From Ichthyophthirius multifiliis (Eukaryota; Ciliophora; Oligohymenophorea; Hymenostomatida): a stretch of 20,713 nucleotides of DNA. Positions 1 to 10,289 of this stretch are shown here, piece after piece (position 1 is the stretch's first letter; the number at the start of each line of letters is the position of its first letter). The position numbers and the translations under genes are program-made. The notes under the pieces were generated by a model. It worked only from the letters and a program-made list of their open reading frames with translations, did no database searches and was not told the DNA's origin. The stretch covers positions 1 to 20,713 of the forward strand of contig NW_004086655.1 of NCBI RefSeq assembly GCF_000220395.1. The letters run 5' to 3'.

Positions 1-563
1 ATATTACTTAATAAAAAATGAAATATTCATATTATTATTTTATCTTTGAAAATCCTTTAATTATTAGAAATAAATTTTAAAAAATTTCATTTTATATATT
101 AAAAAATAAAAATTTTGTATTTTTTTTTTTTCATTATTATGTAAAAAAAATATTTTAAGCAAATAAAAAAAAATAGAAAAAAAAAATATTTTAATATTAT
201 TAAATTATTATAAATCAAATTAAAAAGGCTCTCTATTTTTTTTAAATTTAAATTGTTGGAAATTAAATTAATTAAAAATATTAAATAAAGTATATATTAT
301 TAATTAAAAATAATTAATTAATAATAAAAAAATATAAAAAAAATATTTTTTGAAAGGGGAAAATAAAAATCATAAAAAGAAAAACAAAACACATATAAAT
401 AATACTAAAAAATACGTGCAGATTTTTAATAAAAATATAAATTATTTTTTTTTTTTTTTTTTTTTTCAAATAATATTTTTTTTTTCCCAAATCTTTTCCT
501 TTCTTTCCTAAAAATAATATATATAAATAATAAAAGATGTATGTATCATCTTTTATAAATCAA
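1..563. other. A/T-rich spacer, no gene recognised
   Basis: I see no convincing reading frame on either strand with TGA as the only stop. The stretch is dominated by A and T runs, including a T tract of about 26 near 440-466. The part next to 563 would be the 3' untranslated region of the minus-strand zinc-finger gene. No telomeric C4A2/G4T2 repeat is present, so the left edge does not look like a chromosome end. Confidence 0.6.
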
Positions 564-1294
564 TCAATTATTTTAATCAACTTCATGACTGAATTTGCAG
601 TTATCTCCATATTTGCATTCTCCATTCTAGAAATCTCTGCAGGGTCTTGAACCTCTGTTGTCGTCATTTCTGTTATTTCTTCTATAGCCTCCATTGTTAC
701 GGTTATTTCTGTAATTGTTATTTCTTTGATTTTTTTATTCATTTTAGTCTTCATCTTCCTACTCATCATTCAAATTGTGGCTGAATTTGCAGTTTTCACC
801 ATATTTGCATTCTCCATTTTAGAAATCTCTACATACTTTTCTCTATCTTCTTAAAGGACCATCATTATTATTATTTTGGTTACTACCGCTTTTTTCATGT
901 GAATATCTGCAGTTATCTCCGTAAGAGCATTCTCCTCTTTAGAAAGCATGACATACTTTTTTTCCTACATTATGACTGTATTTACAGTTATCACCATAGG
1001 TACATTCTCCTCTTTAGAAAGCATGACATACGTTTCTTTGTTATTAATTGTTGGAAGATTTATGAGTGTTATGTAAGTATTTGCAGTTGTCTCCGAATTT
1101 ACAGTGTCCATTTTAGAATGCGAAGCATACTTATTATTATTATTTTTAGTGTTATTGGTTAGAGTTATTGTGATAGTTTTCGTTGAAGTTAGGGTTTTTT
1201 TCATGAACGTATTTGCAATTTCACCGTATTTGCATTCATCTCTTTGGAAGTTATTACAGTACTTAACTTATTATTATTATTAGGTGTCAGACAT
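564..1294 (-). CDS. CCCH zinc-finger protein, six fingers, frame break in finger 1
   Basis: Read with TAA/TAG as Gln, the minus strand gives MSDTQQQQQVKYC and then six CCCH fingers of the form C-x7-C-x5-C-x3-H, for example CRDFQNGECKYGDNCKFSH. Fingers 2-4 have CFAF or CHAF at the first Cys; fingers 5 and 6 have CRDF. A low-complexity linker rich in Asn, Arg and Gly lies between fingers 5 and 6, and the protein ends in SHEVDQNN just after the last finger. Tandem CCCH fingers of this type typically bind single-stranded AU-rich RNA and act in mRNA stability or processing; that role is inferred from the family. Near 1217-1222 the frame slips by one base inside finger 1 (GGTGAAATTGC where GGTGAAAATTGC would complete the finger). 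No ATG follows in the finger frame and no GT...AG pair bridges the gap. A base lost in a short A run, as an assembly error or a real lesion, is the simplest explanation. About 243 codons in all. The zinc-finger identity is secure. Confidence 0.88.
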
Positions 1295-2141
1295 ATTTTT
1301 TTTTTTGGGATTTTTTTTTTTTTCTTATAAGTAGTTAATTTTTTTTTTTTTATTATAATTAATATATTTTTTTGTTTATAATTTATATACGATATTTGTA
1401 TCTATAAATATATTTTTTTATATTTTAATTTTAGTTATAATTTATTTTAATTAAAAAAAAAAAATATGTGTATTTCTATTATTAAATTTAAAATAAAATA
1501 AATCTTTTATAGAGAGAAAAATTATATATTTTTAGATTTAAATATTTTAGATTAATTTTAACCCTTTATAATTATCTTTAATAGTTATTTATTATTGTAC
1601 TATACTGTTTTTATATTTAATTTATAAAAAAATTAAATGATAAATCATTTGGATTAAATAATATATTCTGAAAATAAAATTAAAAATTTTTTAAACTCAT
1701 ATTAATTTTTTTAAAAAAAATTGTTATTAAATGAAAATAAAAAGCAATATATTTTTAGAAGTTTAAATAAATTAAATTATTTATAAATAAAATTGTTATT
1801 TTAAAATTAATTAATTGACCATATAATTTTATAAAAATTATTATTTCATTTTTGTTTATTTATATAAAAATATATTTTATAATTACATGAAATGTAATTT
1901 ACATGTTTAATTACATACATAAAAAAAAAATACCATATTTTATATAAAAAAAAATACTTAAAACTATTTTATGTATATATAAATATAAAAAAAAAAAATT
2001 ATATAAATAAAAATATATAATTCAAAAATTAGATATAAATAAAATATAAAAATTTAAAAAATTTCAAATTATTTTAATTTTAATGCATAGAAATAAAAAA
2101 ATTAAATAATTATAAATAAGATAAATATGTATTATATAATA
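1295..2141. other. A/T-rich spacer between two minus-strand genes
   Basis: This stretch would hold the upstream region of the zinc-finger gene (near 1295-1500) and the 3' flank of the IFT22 gene (near 2000-2141). Composition is almost entirely A and T with many homopolymer runs. I found no frame with protein-like composition, no RNA gene and no distinct repeat. Confidence 0.55.
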
Positions 2142-2641
2142 TCATTCCTACATTAAATTGTTTTCTAGTTATTCTTCTTTTTCATAAATATTCATCATCA
2201 AATTATTAAAAAATTTATCGAAAGCAGGATGAATTGTTTCTGCTCCTTCTTCAATAGAAGTATTGTAACAAGAAACAGTTGGCAATCCTTTAACTATAAA
2301 AAGAAAAGAAAAAATATATATATATATATAAATATAATAAAATTAAAATATATAAATAAAGAATTCTAAATATAAACTTTATCTTTATTTAGTTTTAGGC
2401 ACAGGTTTTCCTGATAAAAAATGTGAAAAAGCTATGTATTAAAATAAAATTAGAAAATATGATAGTTTTTTATAAATATATTAAAAAAAACCTATTAACA
2501 TAGAAGGTTAAATTCCACATTTTTTAGGAAATGCATTCACCCAGGCTTCAATTTCTTATTCATGTTTAGGATTTTCGGCATTAAAAACTAAAATACATCC
2601 TTAGCAATTTTTTTAAATAGCAGGCCATGTTTAATCATATC

Positions 2642-2700
<59 letters not shown>

Positions 2701-3016
2701 CATATTATATTATATATAATAATTTACTTTGAATCCCCAGAAACTTTTATATTATTAAAAATATATAAATTTTATTTATTTATATTTTTTTCTATTTTTT
2801 ACCATCCCATAATTATACACTAGCAGTTTCCTAACCAGGCCTTTTCGGATTTACTGGAGCTTCTTTATTAAATTCGACAATTCGAACACCTGCTGTAGGT
2901 CTGTAATCTTTATTTATTACTTCAGACCTTTAACCTAAAAAATTAGATATTGAAGATTTGCCGCTTTAAATTGGACCAATAACTAAAATTTTAACAACTC
3001 TTTGTTTATCACTCAT
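2142..3016 (-). CDS. IFT22: IFT22/RABL5-like intraflagellar transport small GTPase
   Basis: Five exons (3016-2803, 2743-2728, 2640-2492, 2431-2378, 2293-2142) with GT...AG introns of 59, 87, 60 and 84 nt give 194 residues; human IFT22 has 185. The P-loop is GPIQSGKSS (residues 14-22). WDVSGDSK (70-77) carries the DxxG motif and is assembled across two introns. It is followed by CILVFNAENPKHEQEIEAW, which matches the RABL5 stretch VFNADIPSHRKEMEMW in place of an ordinary Rab. The classical NKxD base-recognition motif is absent and SHFLSGKPVPKTK sits there instead, as is usual for this family. IFT22 is a peripheral IFT-B subunit that moves cargo along cilia, consistent with a ciliate. Exon 2 is only 16 nt. 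Intron 2 contains a long TA repeat. The start is the first ATG, with A-rich upstream context. The gene is divergent from the plus-strand gene at 3490. Confidence 0.9.
2645..2698. repeat. TA dinucleotide microsatellite in an IFT22 intron
   Basis: About 27 uninterrupted TA units fill most of intron 2 of the IFT22 gene. It is self-complementary and likely length-variable; it is also a place where assembly errors are likely. Confidence 0.95.
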
Positions 3017-3489
3017 TTCTATAATTTGATTTTATATGAATTTTTTTAATATTATTATTTTCTTAAGTATTATTTATTATATAGTTATATTTTAAAAAAA
3101 ATAATTAAAAAAATAAAAAAAACATTAAAATTATAATTTAAAAATTAAAAAAAATAAATAAATTATATAAATAAATAAATATATTTTAAAAAGAATTTTT
3201 AATATATTAATATTATAATATATTTGAAAAAATAAAATTTATTTATATAAAAAAATGAAAAAAAAAATAGTAAAATAATAAAAATATAATAGATTATAAA
3301 AATAATATATATATATATATTTATAAATATATAAATATATATATATAAATAATTAAACATATTTATTTTTTTATTTAATTATAATTTAATAAATTAAAAA
3401 TCATTTATATATAAAATTATTTTGTGTTAATTATATATTTTATAATTAAAATAATTTTATTATAAATAACTTATTTACAAAATATAAAA
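3017..3489. promoter_or_regulatory. Divergent intergenic region, probable shared promoters
   Basis: The 473 bases separate the start of IFT22 (minus) from the start of the gene at 3490 (plus), so both promoters should lie here. It is A/T-rich, with a TA/TATAAA repeat tract near 3305-3350. No specific promoter motif can be named from sequence alone. No gene was seen. Confidence 0.5.
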
Positions 3490-5463
3490 ATGGAAGAAGA
3501 TTTTACAAATCCTAATTATGTTATTTCTTAGAAAATTTAATAAGTTGGAAATTTACTTAACGATATTAAAAAAAAAGAATTTTAATAATACGATTTTTAA
3601 ATATTTTCCGAAATAAAAAGACAAGCAAATAAAGATTAATTAAACTGGTCATCATAAATAAAAGTATTATAATAATTAAATTAAGGAAAATACAAAATAC
3701 TTTAAATGCCCCTAATTAAATCGATAAAACAACAAAACGGTATATATTCAAATAATTTAAATAATGTAATAAAAATAATATCTTAAAAAATATTTTTATT
3801 AATAAAAAAAGTAGCTTTTTTACATTCAATAATAATATAAAACTGATTATTTTAAATTAGAAATAATTTAAAAATCCCTTTAAGAACAAAATAAAATATT
3901 TCCATTATAAAAAAGGCGTTCCAATACTGCTATACTTAAAAAAACACTTAATAAAGAAAACGAATTTATATTTATATTTCCAAACCAAACTTAACCTACA
4001 TTAAATTCTCTTCATCTATCTATTAATCAGACAGAAGATTTCTAATTTAATTTACAATCTAAAAATAAATAATTCTAATATGAAAATCTATAAGAATGTT
4101 CAAAAATTTTAGGTCTATAAGACTTAAATATAGGTAGAAAAAAATTTATTATATATATATAAAAAAAATATTTATTAAAGATGAATAAGAATATTTATAA
4201 ATAAGAACTATATATAATACTTAAATATTAGAATTAAAAAATAATAAATTAAAATAAAAAATAATAAATTATTATTTCAATAAATAAAATCAAAGCTGTG
4301 AAATACACTAAATTCTTCAAAGTAATTTCTTTGATAATGAGCAATATGTTTTAACTGAAAAAAATACTATTTTTTCACAAAAAGATACTAATTAAGTTCC
4401 TAATATATTAAATTAATACTCTTATTTAGAATAAAATATACACTAAATCGACAATTCACATCACCCTAATTGCCTTTTTATTTAAATGACTGATAAAATA
4501 GGCTTCTTAGATATCCGAGATAACCAAAAAGTGAATATAATATACAGTTTAGAGCCTAAAAGAGTTCTATTTAATCGCATTTATGGGCTAAAGCATTTAA
4601 AAGATAATTACTTTATTACAAGTAACACTTAATGTGTAAAAATTTTCGATATTCGGTGCACAAACTATCCTGTTTTATCTTTTTTTCATGGATCGGATGA
4701 ATGTCCTTTGAATAATATAGATATTTTTTAAGATAAAGAATAAAATGAATAAATTGTGACTTTTTTTTCATCGGTAAAAAACGGAGATTCTTTTTTCATG
4801 AAAATTAATAGTTAGGAAATTTTAATTGAAAAAAATTATTTTTTAGAAGAAAAAAATATGGCTTTAGGGCGAGAATTCAAAAACGAAAGACTTTGTTTTG
4901 TAGAAAAATGCAGAAGCTTTAAACCTAAAGGATTCCTAGGCCCTAATATAATACAAGGCTTTTCCAAAATAGAAGGATTAACATTATCTTTTATAAATAT
5001 AGAAGATTTTAAAGGCTTTTTAGTACTTCATATGAATAATTAAGGTTGTATTTTGGGATAAATTTTTGGAAAAAATGATAAAGGTGATTATTTTCCAATG
5101 AGTTTGGATTAAGAAGAGCAAGAGAAACTTAAAAATAATCTAGATTAAGAAAATAAGAACGATTTTAACTTTTAAAAGGATGATTTTGCGGCTTTAGTTA
5201 ATGATAATTTAAAAAGTAATAATTTAAAAAGCTTCTTTTAAAATTATTTGATTTATAATAAAGAATAAGAAGAAAGAAATGAAATAATTTAAAAATATTT
5301 AAAATAATACAATGAAAATGGAAAAAGAAAATAAAATGAAAAAAATATAAATAATAATAAAGAAACTGAAATAGAAAAAAAAAGAAAAAAAATTAAATAT
5401 AATAAATAAAAAGCTATAACTTAAAGTATAATTAATAATTTAGAGTAATTTTGGAAAGAATGA
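3490..5463 (+). CDS. WD/propeller-like protein resembling Pol I factor TAF1C/Rrn6
   Basis: Three exons (3490-3739, 3861-4133, 4181-5463) with introns of 121 and 47 nt, both splitting a codon after its first base at G|GT, give 601 residues beginning MEEDFTNPNYVIS. Residues 1-270 are polar and Gln/Asn-rich. Around 270-350 lies a propeller-like stretch: HHPNCLF, then GFLDIRD, then NYFITSN, KIFDIR and PVLSFFHGSD. The order HP..L / D.R / ITS / .D.R / P.LS..H resembles the propeller of the RNA polymerase I initiation factor family TAF1C/Rrn6. More predicted beta strands follow to about residue 450, then an acidic and lysine-rich tail ending LEQFWKE. The coding call rests on one open frame over 1.2 kb in exon 3 and clean splice sites. 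The Pol I assignment is a pattern match from memory; an ordinary WD40 scaffold is the alternative. The first intron's acceptor at 3860 is chosen because nearer AG sites run into a TGA. Confidence 0.8.
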
Positions 5464-5860
5464 TTTATAATATTTTATTTTATTTTATTTCTTAAAAGAA
5501 TTTTGTAAATAAAATAATAAGTTTTAAATTAATATAAAAAAAAAATATAAAAATTTAAATTTTATAAAAGAAAAAATTAATAAAATAAATAACTATATTA
5601 AAAATTAAGAAAATAAAATAAAAAAATATATAAATATATATATATATATATATATCTTTTATTTTCAATTTTTTTTTTTTTTAGTTTAATAATTTTATTT
5701 TAATATATTTATTTGATTTGTTTTAAAAACATTTGTAGATAATTTTTTTTTTTATATATATATACATATCATATTTTTTATATTTTATTTATGTATTTGA
5801 TATATTTTATTTTTTATTATTTTAATATATATCTCATATATAATTAATTTTATTTTATAT
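5464..5860. other. Convergent 3' spacer with TA tract
   Basis: The region lies between the 3' ends of a plus-strand gene (to 5463) and a minus-strand gene (from 5861). It is nearly pure A+T, with a TA microsatellite near 5634-5656 followed by a run of T. It should hold both 3' untranslated regions. No gene was seen. Confidence 0.55.
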
Positions 5861-6517
5861 TCAATCCTATTATTTTTTTATTTTCTTTTATTATTTATAA
5901 AATTTATTATGATTTTACTATTAAGTAAATTATAACGCACATTATTAGTCATATTGAAATTATTTGTTTATTTTTTATGAAAATTTAACTATTTTGTTAT
6001 GTGTATTTTCTTAAATTATTTTTTTTTATAATTTTTATTTTTTTTAACTAAAATTTTCTTTTATTAATTTAAAATCCTTAAAATTACAATTATATTCTGT
6101 TTCTTAAATAAACGGGATTTTAAAATATGGATCAAAAGTATTACTAGGTTTATAAAAATCAACTTTTTTAGGTATTTCCTTTTTGCAATGTTAAAACTAA
6201 TAAGTTGATTAAAAAATATTATCTTATTTGTAATTTAAAGAAAAACTATTAATGTTTTTTTGTTATACTTTATTTTATATTTTAAATTGATTTTTTAATT
6301 TATAATCCGAATTTTTATAAGGTTCCTAGCTTACTGTTCGGTTTATATTTACTTTTGATAACTTATTTTAAAGAAAATTTTATATATTTTATTAGTTATT
6401 ATATATAGGATATTTTTTAATGATTTTATCAGTTTTTATTATAAATTGCGGAAGTAGGTGATATTCGCTTTGTATTTTTCGATGCTCTTTTTTAAAATAA
6501 ATGAATTATTTTTACAT
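5861..6517 (-). CDS. Hypothetical basic, Gln/Lys-rich protein, two exons
   Basis: Exons 6517-6269 and 6196-5861 flank a 72-nt intron that falls between codons (donor GTATAAC, acceptor TTATTAG). They give 194 residues starting MQKQFIYFKKEHRKIQSEYH. An alternative donor 21 bases downstream would put exon 2 out of frame, which supports the chosen one. The protein is basic and rich in Lys, Gln and Asn. A less repetitive segment in the second exon reads VDFYKPSNTFDPYFKIPF. No domain, signal peptide or membrane segment is apparent. A conserved-looking short motif inside a disordered chain could mark a docking or structural protein, but I do not recognise the family. The start lies 233 bases from the divergent gene at 6751. 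Confidence 0.7.
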
Positions 6518-6750
6518 TTTATATTATTTAATTTTGTATATCTTTTTATATAAAATAAATATATATATAAAAAAAAAATATACTAAAAAAAATAATCAAT
6601 ATTAATAATAAATATATATTGAATATAATATTTATATAAAATTTTAATAAAATAATATATATAATTATAAATATAGATTCTTAACATAAATATGTGAATC
6701 AAATAAACAAATAACCAACGATAAATAATTTTTAATAAATTAACAAAAAA
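6518..6750. promoter_or_regulatory. Short divergent intergenic region
   Basis: These 233 bases separate the start of the minus-strand gene at 6517 from the plus-strand start at 6751 and must serve as upstream region for both. The sequence is A/T-rich with TA-rich patches. No defined motif was recognised. Confidence 0.45.
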
Positions 6751-7110
6751 ATGAATTAATTTATTATCAAAATCTTTCTTATGTAAATTTTTAATATTCT
6801 GAATGACATGTAAATGGTTTTAGAAAAAATTTGTAGTAAAGAAGATACTAGATATATTAGTTTTGAAATTTCTGATAGTTAAATAAGATTAGATGGATTA
6901 TACTAAGTATTTGGAAAATCTATTCGTACCGGAGATGATAATTTAGTAAAAGGAAATAATTAAGGATAAAAAGTCTAAAGACATTCTAGTATAATATTAG
7001 CTTGCTGTATTATTGGATTTCAAGATAATTTGCTTTAAAGTTTTTTTTATTATTATTAATTTAAATACTATTTAACTTAGTATATTTTATATGTTTGTTA
7101 TTATAATTGA
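6751..7110 (+). CDS. Short hypothetical protein, C-terminus uncertain
   Basis: An uninterrupted frame of 119 residues opens with MNQFIIKIFLMQ and has balanced, protein-like composition from about residue 20 to 90, including VLEKICSKEDTRYISFEI and SSIILACCIIGFQDN. The last 25 residues are Tyr/Phe/Leu-rich and look like read-through into spacer. A GT...AG pair near 7040-7080 could be an intron, but the frame beyond it does not become convincing. Start choice is also open, because another ATG (MVLEKIC) lies about 20 codons downstream. GC is higher over 6830-7030 than in the flanks, which favours a real exon. It could be a small gene, one exon of a gene that I cannot complete, or a gene remnant. 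No family was recognised. Confidence 0.45.
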
Positions 7111-7280
7111 GAATTTTTTAAAAAAAGTATTTTTATATAAAATATGTTTAAATATATAATAAATTTTTTATAATAATTTTATTTATTTTAATAAAAAAAA
7201 ATATTTATATTTAATTTGTTTTTTATATAAATACTTATATATATGTAAAAATAAAATATAATAAAAAATAACAAAAATAA

Positions 7281-7817
7281 ATGAGATAAATTTTAAAATA
7301 AAGCATATAATCTTAATAATTAAAAAATTAAATTAATATAAAAACAGTATTAAATGCTAAAAAACGCAATTCAGAACCATCAGATTATCTGTACTAATAA
7401 AAAGGACATAAAGCAAATTAAATAAAATCAAAAGATATAAATGTTGATAAAATATTAGGATTTTCAACCAGAAGAACATATTTCAGATATTTTTACTAAG
7501 AATAACCCAATCCAGAATATATGACTTAAATGGGATTAGGAAGAGGATTATTTATAGTTCCAGATGCTTAATGGACTGCGGAAGATTTCTTTAATAAATT
7601 AGATTAAAATTTTGGATAAGCCTAAGCTGAAGCTATTGAATAAGCTAACAATATTGCAGTAAGAGAAGCGGAATAAAATTAAGAACTTTTAAAAGATAAT
7701 TTAGAAAAAATGTTTAGGAAAAAATATCCCAATAAAGATTTTAATTATGAAAAAGAACTTGAAAAATATCTTAATTGTGATACGTAGAAATTTAAAAAAG
7801 AATATTAAATGGATTGA
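7281..7817 (+). CDS. Hypothetical protein, possible mitochondrial leader
   Basis: A single exon of 178 residues with ciliate code. The N-terminus, MRQILKQSIQSQQLKNQINI, is basic, Gln/Ser-rich and free of acidic residues for about 35 positions, as expected of a mitochondrial import sequence. A more conserved-looking core follows at about 75-120 with STRRTYFRYFYQEQPNPEY, MGLGRGLFIVPDAQWTAEDFF and then an Ala/Glu-rich helix. The C-terminus is lysine- and glutamate-rich and ends KEYQMD. The architecture (leader, short compact core, charged helices) is like the many ciliate-specific accessory subunits of mitochondrial complexes, but I do not recognise a named family, so this is inference. It lies 170 bases downstream of the uncertain gene ending at 7110. 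That gap is A/T-only and may contain its promoter. Confidence 0.75.
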
Positions 7818-8328
7818 TAAATATTTAATTAATAATTACAATAAATATTATTGTAGTGAATAATTTTTTAAAAATTTAAATAAAAAAAATAATAAAAAAA
7901 ATATTTTTAAATATAATTTATAATTATATTAATATTATATTAAGATATTTTATTATTAAAAGATATATTAAAAAATTAATTATAAAAAAAAATTAATATT
8001 ATTATATTTTAATATTTAATAAATAAATAATGTATATAAATTTTAGAGATTCGATTATAAATAAATTTATATAAATATAAATATATAATAATTTAAAAAT
8101 AAAAAATAGATAAATATAAAAAATATAAAAATATAAAAATATAAAAATATAAAAATATATAAAAAAATAAATATATATATATATTAGTAAATATATATTT
8201 ATATATTTATATATTTATATATTTTTTTATTTATTATTTATTTTTTATATTTAATAATATTTTTCTTTTTTATGTTATTATATTATTATATAAATATTTT
8301 TTATTTTTCCATTAATTTTTTTTTTATT
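7818..8328. other. A/T-rich convergent spacer with short tandem repeats
   Basis: No gene was seen. The spacer contains a tandem 8-mer array near 8114-8160 and an A/T stretch at 8170-8225 capable of folding back on itself. It separates the plus-strand gene ending at 7817 from the weak minus-strand candidate ending at 8329. Confidence 0.5.
8114..8160. repeat. Tandem 8-bp A/T repeat
   Basis: About five copies of the unit AAAAATAT in direct tandem. The repeat is short and its period is seen directly. It has no spacers, so it is an ordinary minisatellite-like array. Confidence 0.85.
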
Positions 8329-8681
8329 TCAAAATACTCTTTTATATTTTTATTTATCATAAATTTCTTTTATTAAATTAGTTATTTTATAATCTTTCAT
8401 AATAAATACTTAAAATAACTATTTTTACCTTACTATATTTAGCTTTATTTTATAATATAATATATATATAATTATTTATTTTTATAATATCTTTATTTTA
8501 TTATATTATATTTTATTTTTATTTTAAGAAAATAAACCTATAATACACCTTCTTTTCTTTTTTTTTTGAAATATTTTTTCATAATTTCTAAAATAACATT
8601 TTTTATTGAATTATTTTTTTTTTTATAATGATGATTAAAATATGAATTTAAAAAAGTATGATTATTATATTCTATTTTCAT
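8329..8681 (-). CDS. Weak candidate small gene, two exons
   Basis: The minus strand from 8681 reads MKIEYNNHTFLNSYFNHHYK and continues as a Lys-rich helix ending KKRKE. A G|GTGTATT donor at 8548 and an ATATAG acceptor at 8433 would join it, in phase, to a second exon containing MKDYKITNLIKEIYDKQKY and a TGA at 8329. The result is 78 residues. The first and last parts look more protein-like than the A/T spacer between them, and the splice style matches neighbouring genes. However, with only one stop codon in an A/T-rich genome, chance frames of this length are common. An overlapping frame from an upstream ATG near 8815 is also open to the same TGA. Treat this as a candidate only. Confidence 0.3.
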
Positions 8682-8950
8682 TTTTACATTTTGAATATAA
8701 AATTATCCAAAGAATTTTTTTTTTATGATTAGGATATCTATTGTATTTTATATACTAATAGTAGTAGTACAACTATTAGCTCTTTTGTAATTTAAAAAAT
8801 ATCATTTTTAACATGACGTAGACTAATTAAAGTAAATATATTTTTTTTATAATATATAAAAAATAATAATAATATATAAATTTTAATAAATAATTATATT
8901 AATTTAATTAATATATATATATATATTTTTAATTATATCTATATATAAAT

Positions 8951-9836
8951 TCATTTTTCATTTTAATTACTATAAACCATTAAATGAACAATAGACAGTA
9001 CATATTATTCTTTTAATTTTTAAACTTCTTAATCATTAATATTTTCCTCAGAATCTAAAATATAAATATATTCTTCTTCTTCAACTCCATTTTCAGAAAA
9101 GGAAATATCACAAACAATAGTATTTAAAACCCCATAAAGAATAGTCTCAATATTTTGCACATTTCTCATCATTTTAATTAAATTAAGAATAACTTCTGGA
9201 TTTTTATACATAAATTAAATTTATAAAGCAACTGTATTTTTAGCTTCTTATAGACTAAGTATTTTAGAAGGCTAAATTGAACATTTCAACCTTCTTATTG
9301 ATTTTTATAATGTTTATTAATATTCAGTATTTTTTATGTATTATTTTACTGACTAATTAAATATTTAAAGATCAAGTTATTTGTTTTAATCTAACACTAT
9401 TTATTGCTTTTTAAATAATCTAAAAAAAATAATATTATAATTAATTGCTTCTTCTAAATATTTTTTTAAATCAACATTAAATAATGGTCTTCTTTCTTTT
9501 TTATTTATAACAAAAATAAAATTAAAATAATATATATGTAATAATATTTTATATTTCTTTACTTTCTCGACTTAATATAGTTATTTCTTAATATTCATCT
9601 TAGGATAATTCTACAAAAAGCTGTTGCAATTTACAAACTGTTTTTATATCATAAAATTAAAGATTTTATTCATTCTTTTATATTTCGGCATCTTTTTTTA
9701 TTTCATCTAATATTTATTATAGCCTATTTTAATCTTGTCTGTTTTAGACATATACATATCCTAAAAAAAATGAGGATAATAAAGCTGTTGTAGCAGCTCC
9801 GTAAATTAATATATTTTTGTTCAATAAAGAGCTCAT
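8951..9836 (-). CDS. Hypothetical protein with single N-terminal membrane anchor
   Basis: Exons 9836-9563 and 9495-8951, joined over a 67-nt intron with donor GTAAAG and acceptor AAAAAAG, give 272 residues. After MSSLLNKN, a hydrophobic segment LIYGAATTALLSSFFLGYVYV (residues about 10-30) should cross a membrane once. It is followed directly by a charged Gln-rich helix (about 31-60), suggesting a tail-out anchor on an organelle, or a coiled coil next to the membrane. The body is helical, with LEEAINYNIIFFRLF, then MYKNPEVILNLIKMMRNVQN, then an acidic patch of Glu residues near the C-terminus. An N-terminal anchor with a helical soluble body recalls peroxin-3 or similar organelle receptors, but the diagnostic motifs of that family are not visible, so I leave it unnamed. 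Both exons keep a single frame and the splice phase matches. Confidence 0.8.
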
Positions 9837-10289
9837 TATTTTTTAAATATATATAAAAAAAACGAATTTAATATTGTTTATATCTTTAATTAAAAAAATT
9901 AACAAATAACAATAAAATCTAAAAGGCTTCTTTTTTATTAAATTATTTATTTTTATACTTTAATATTAATTAAATTATATATGAATAATATAATATTTCT
10001 ATATATCTCAACATATGTTTTTACTTGCATAAATCTATTCTTAAAAAAAATTCAGTATTCTTAGTAAATATATTATTTTTTTAAAAAAATACTTAATAAA
10101 TATAAATGAGTAAAAAAATGATTTAATAAAACTAAATAAATTCTTTATAAATAAAAATGTTTCATTTAAATAAAAAACATTTTATTTATTAATATACATA
10201 AATATATTAATTATAATTAAATATATCTAAAATAAATATAAATTTATATTTAATAACTATTTATATTTTTATATTATTTAAAAAAAATA
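9837..10289. promoter_or_regulatory. Divergent intergenic region
   Basis: The 453 bases lie between two outward-reading gene starts (9836 minus and 10290 plus), so both promoters are expected here. The sequence is A/T-rich with poly-T and poly-A tracts. No specific element was recognised and no gene was seen. Confidence 0.5.

Noticed and set aside
899-1162. Plus-strand frame with Cys and Tyr/His-rich text across the zinc-finger region
   Set aside because: It is the antisense image of the CCCH fingers on the minus strand; the fingers fit a known motif six times, while this frame has no pattern of its own.
8114-8225. Possible CRISPR-like or origin-like repeat array
   Set aside because: The units are contiguous A/T 8-mers with no spacers, and the host is eukaryotic. 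It is an ordinary tandem repeat next to a fold-back A/T stretch.
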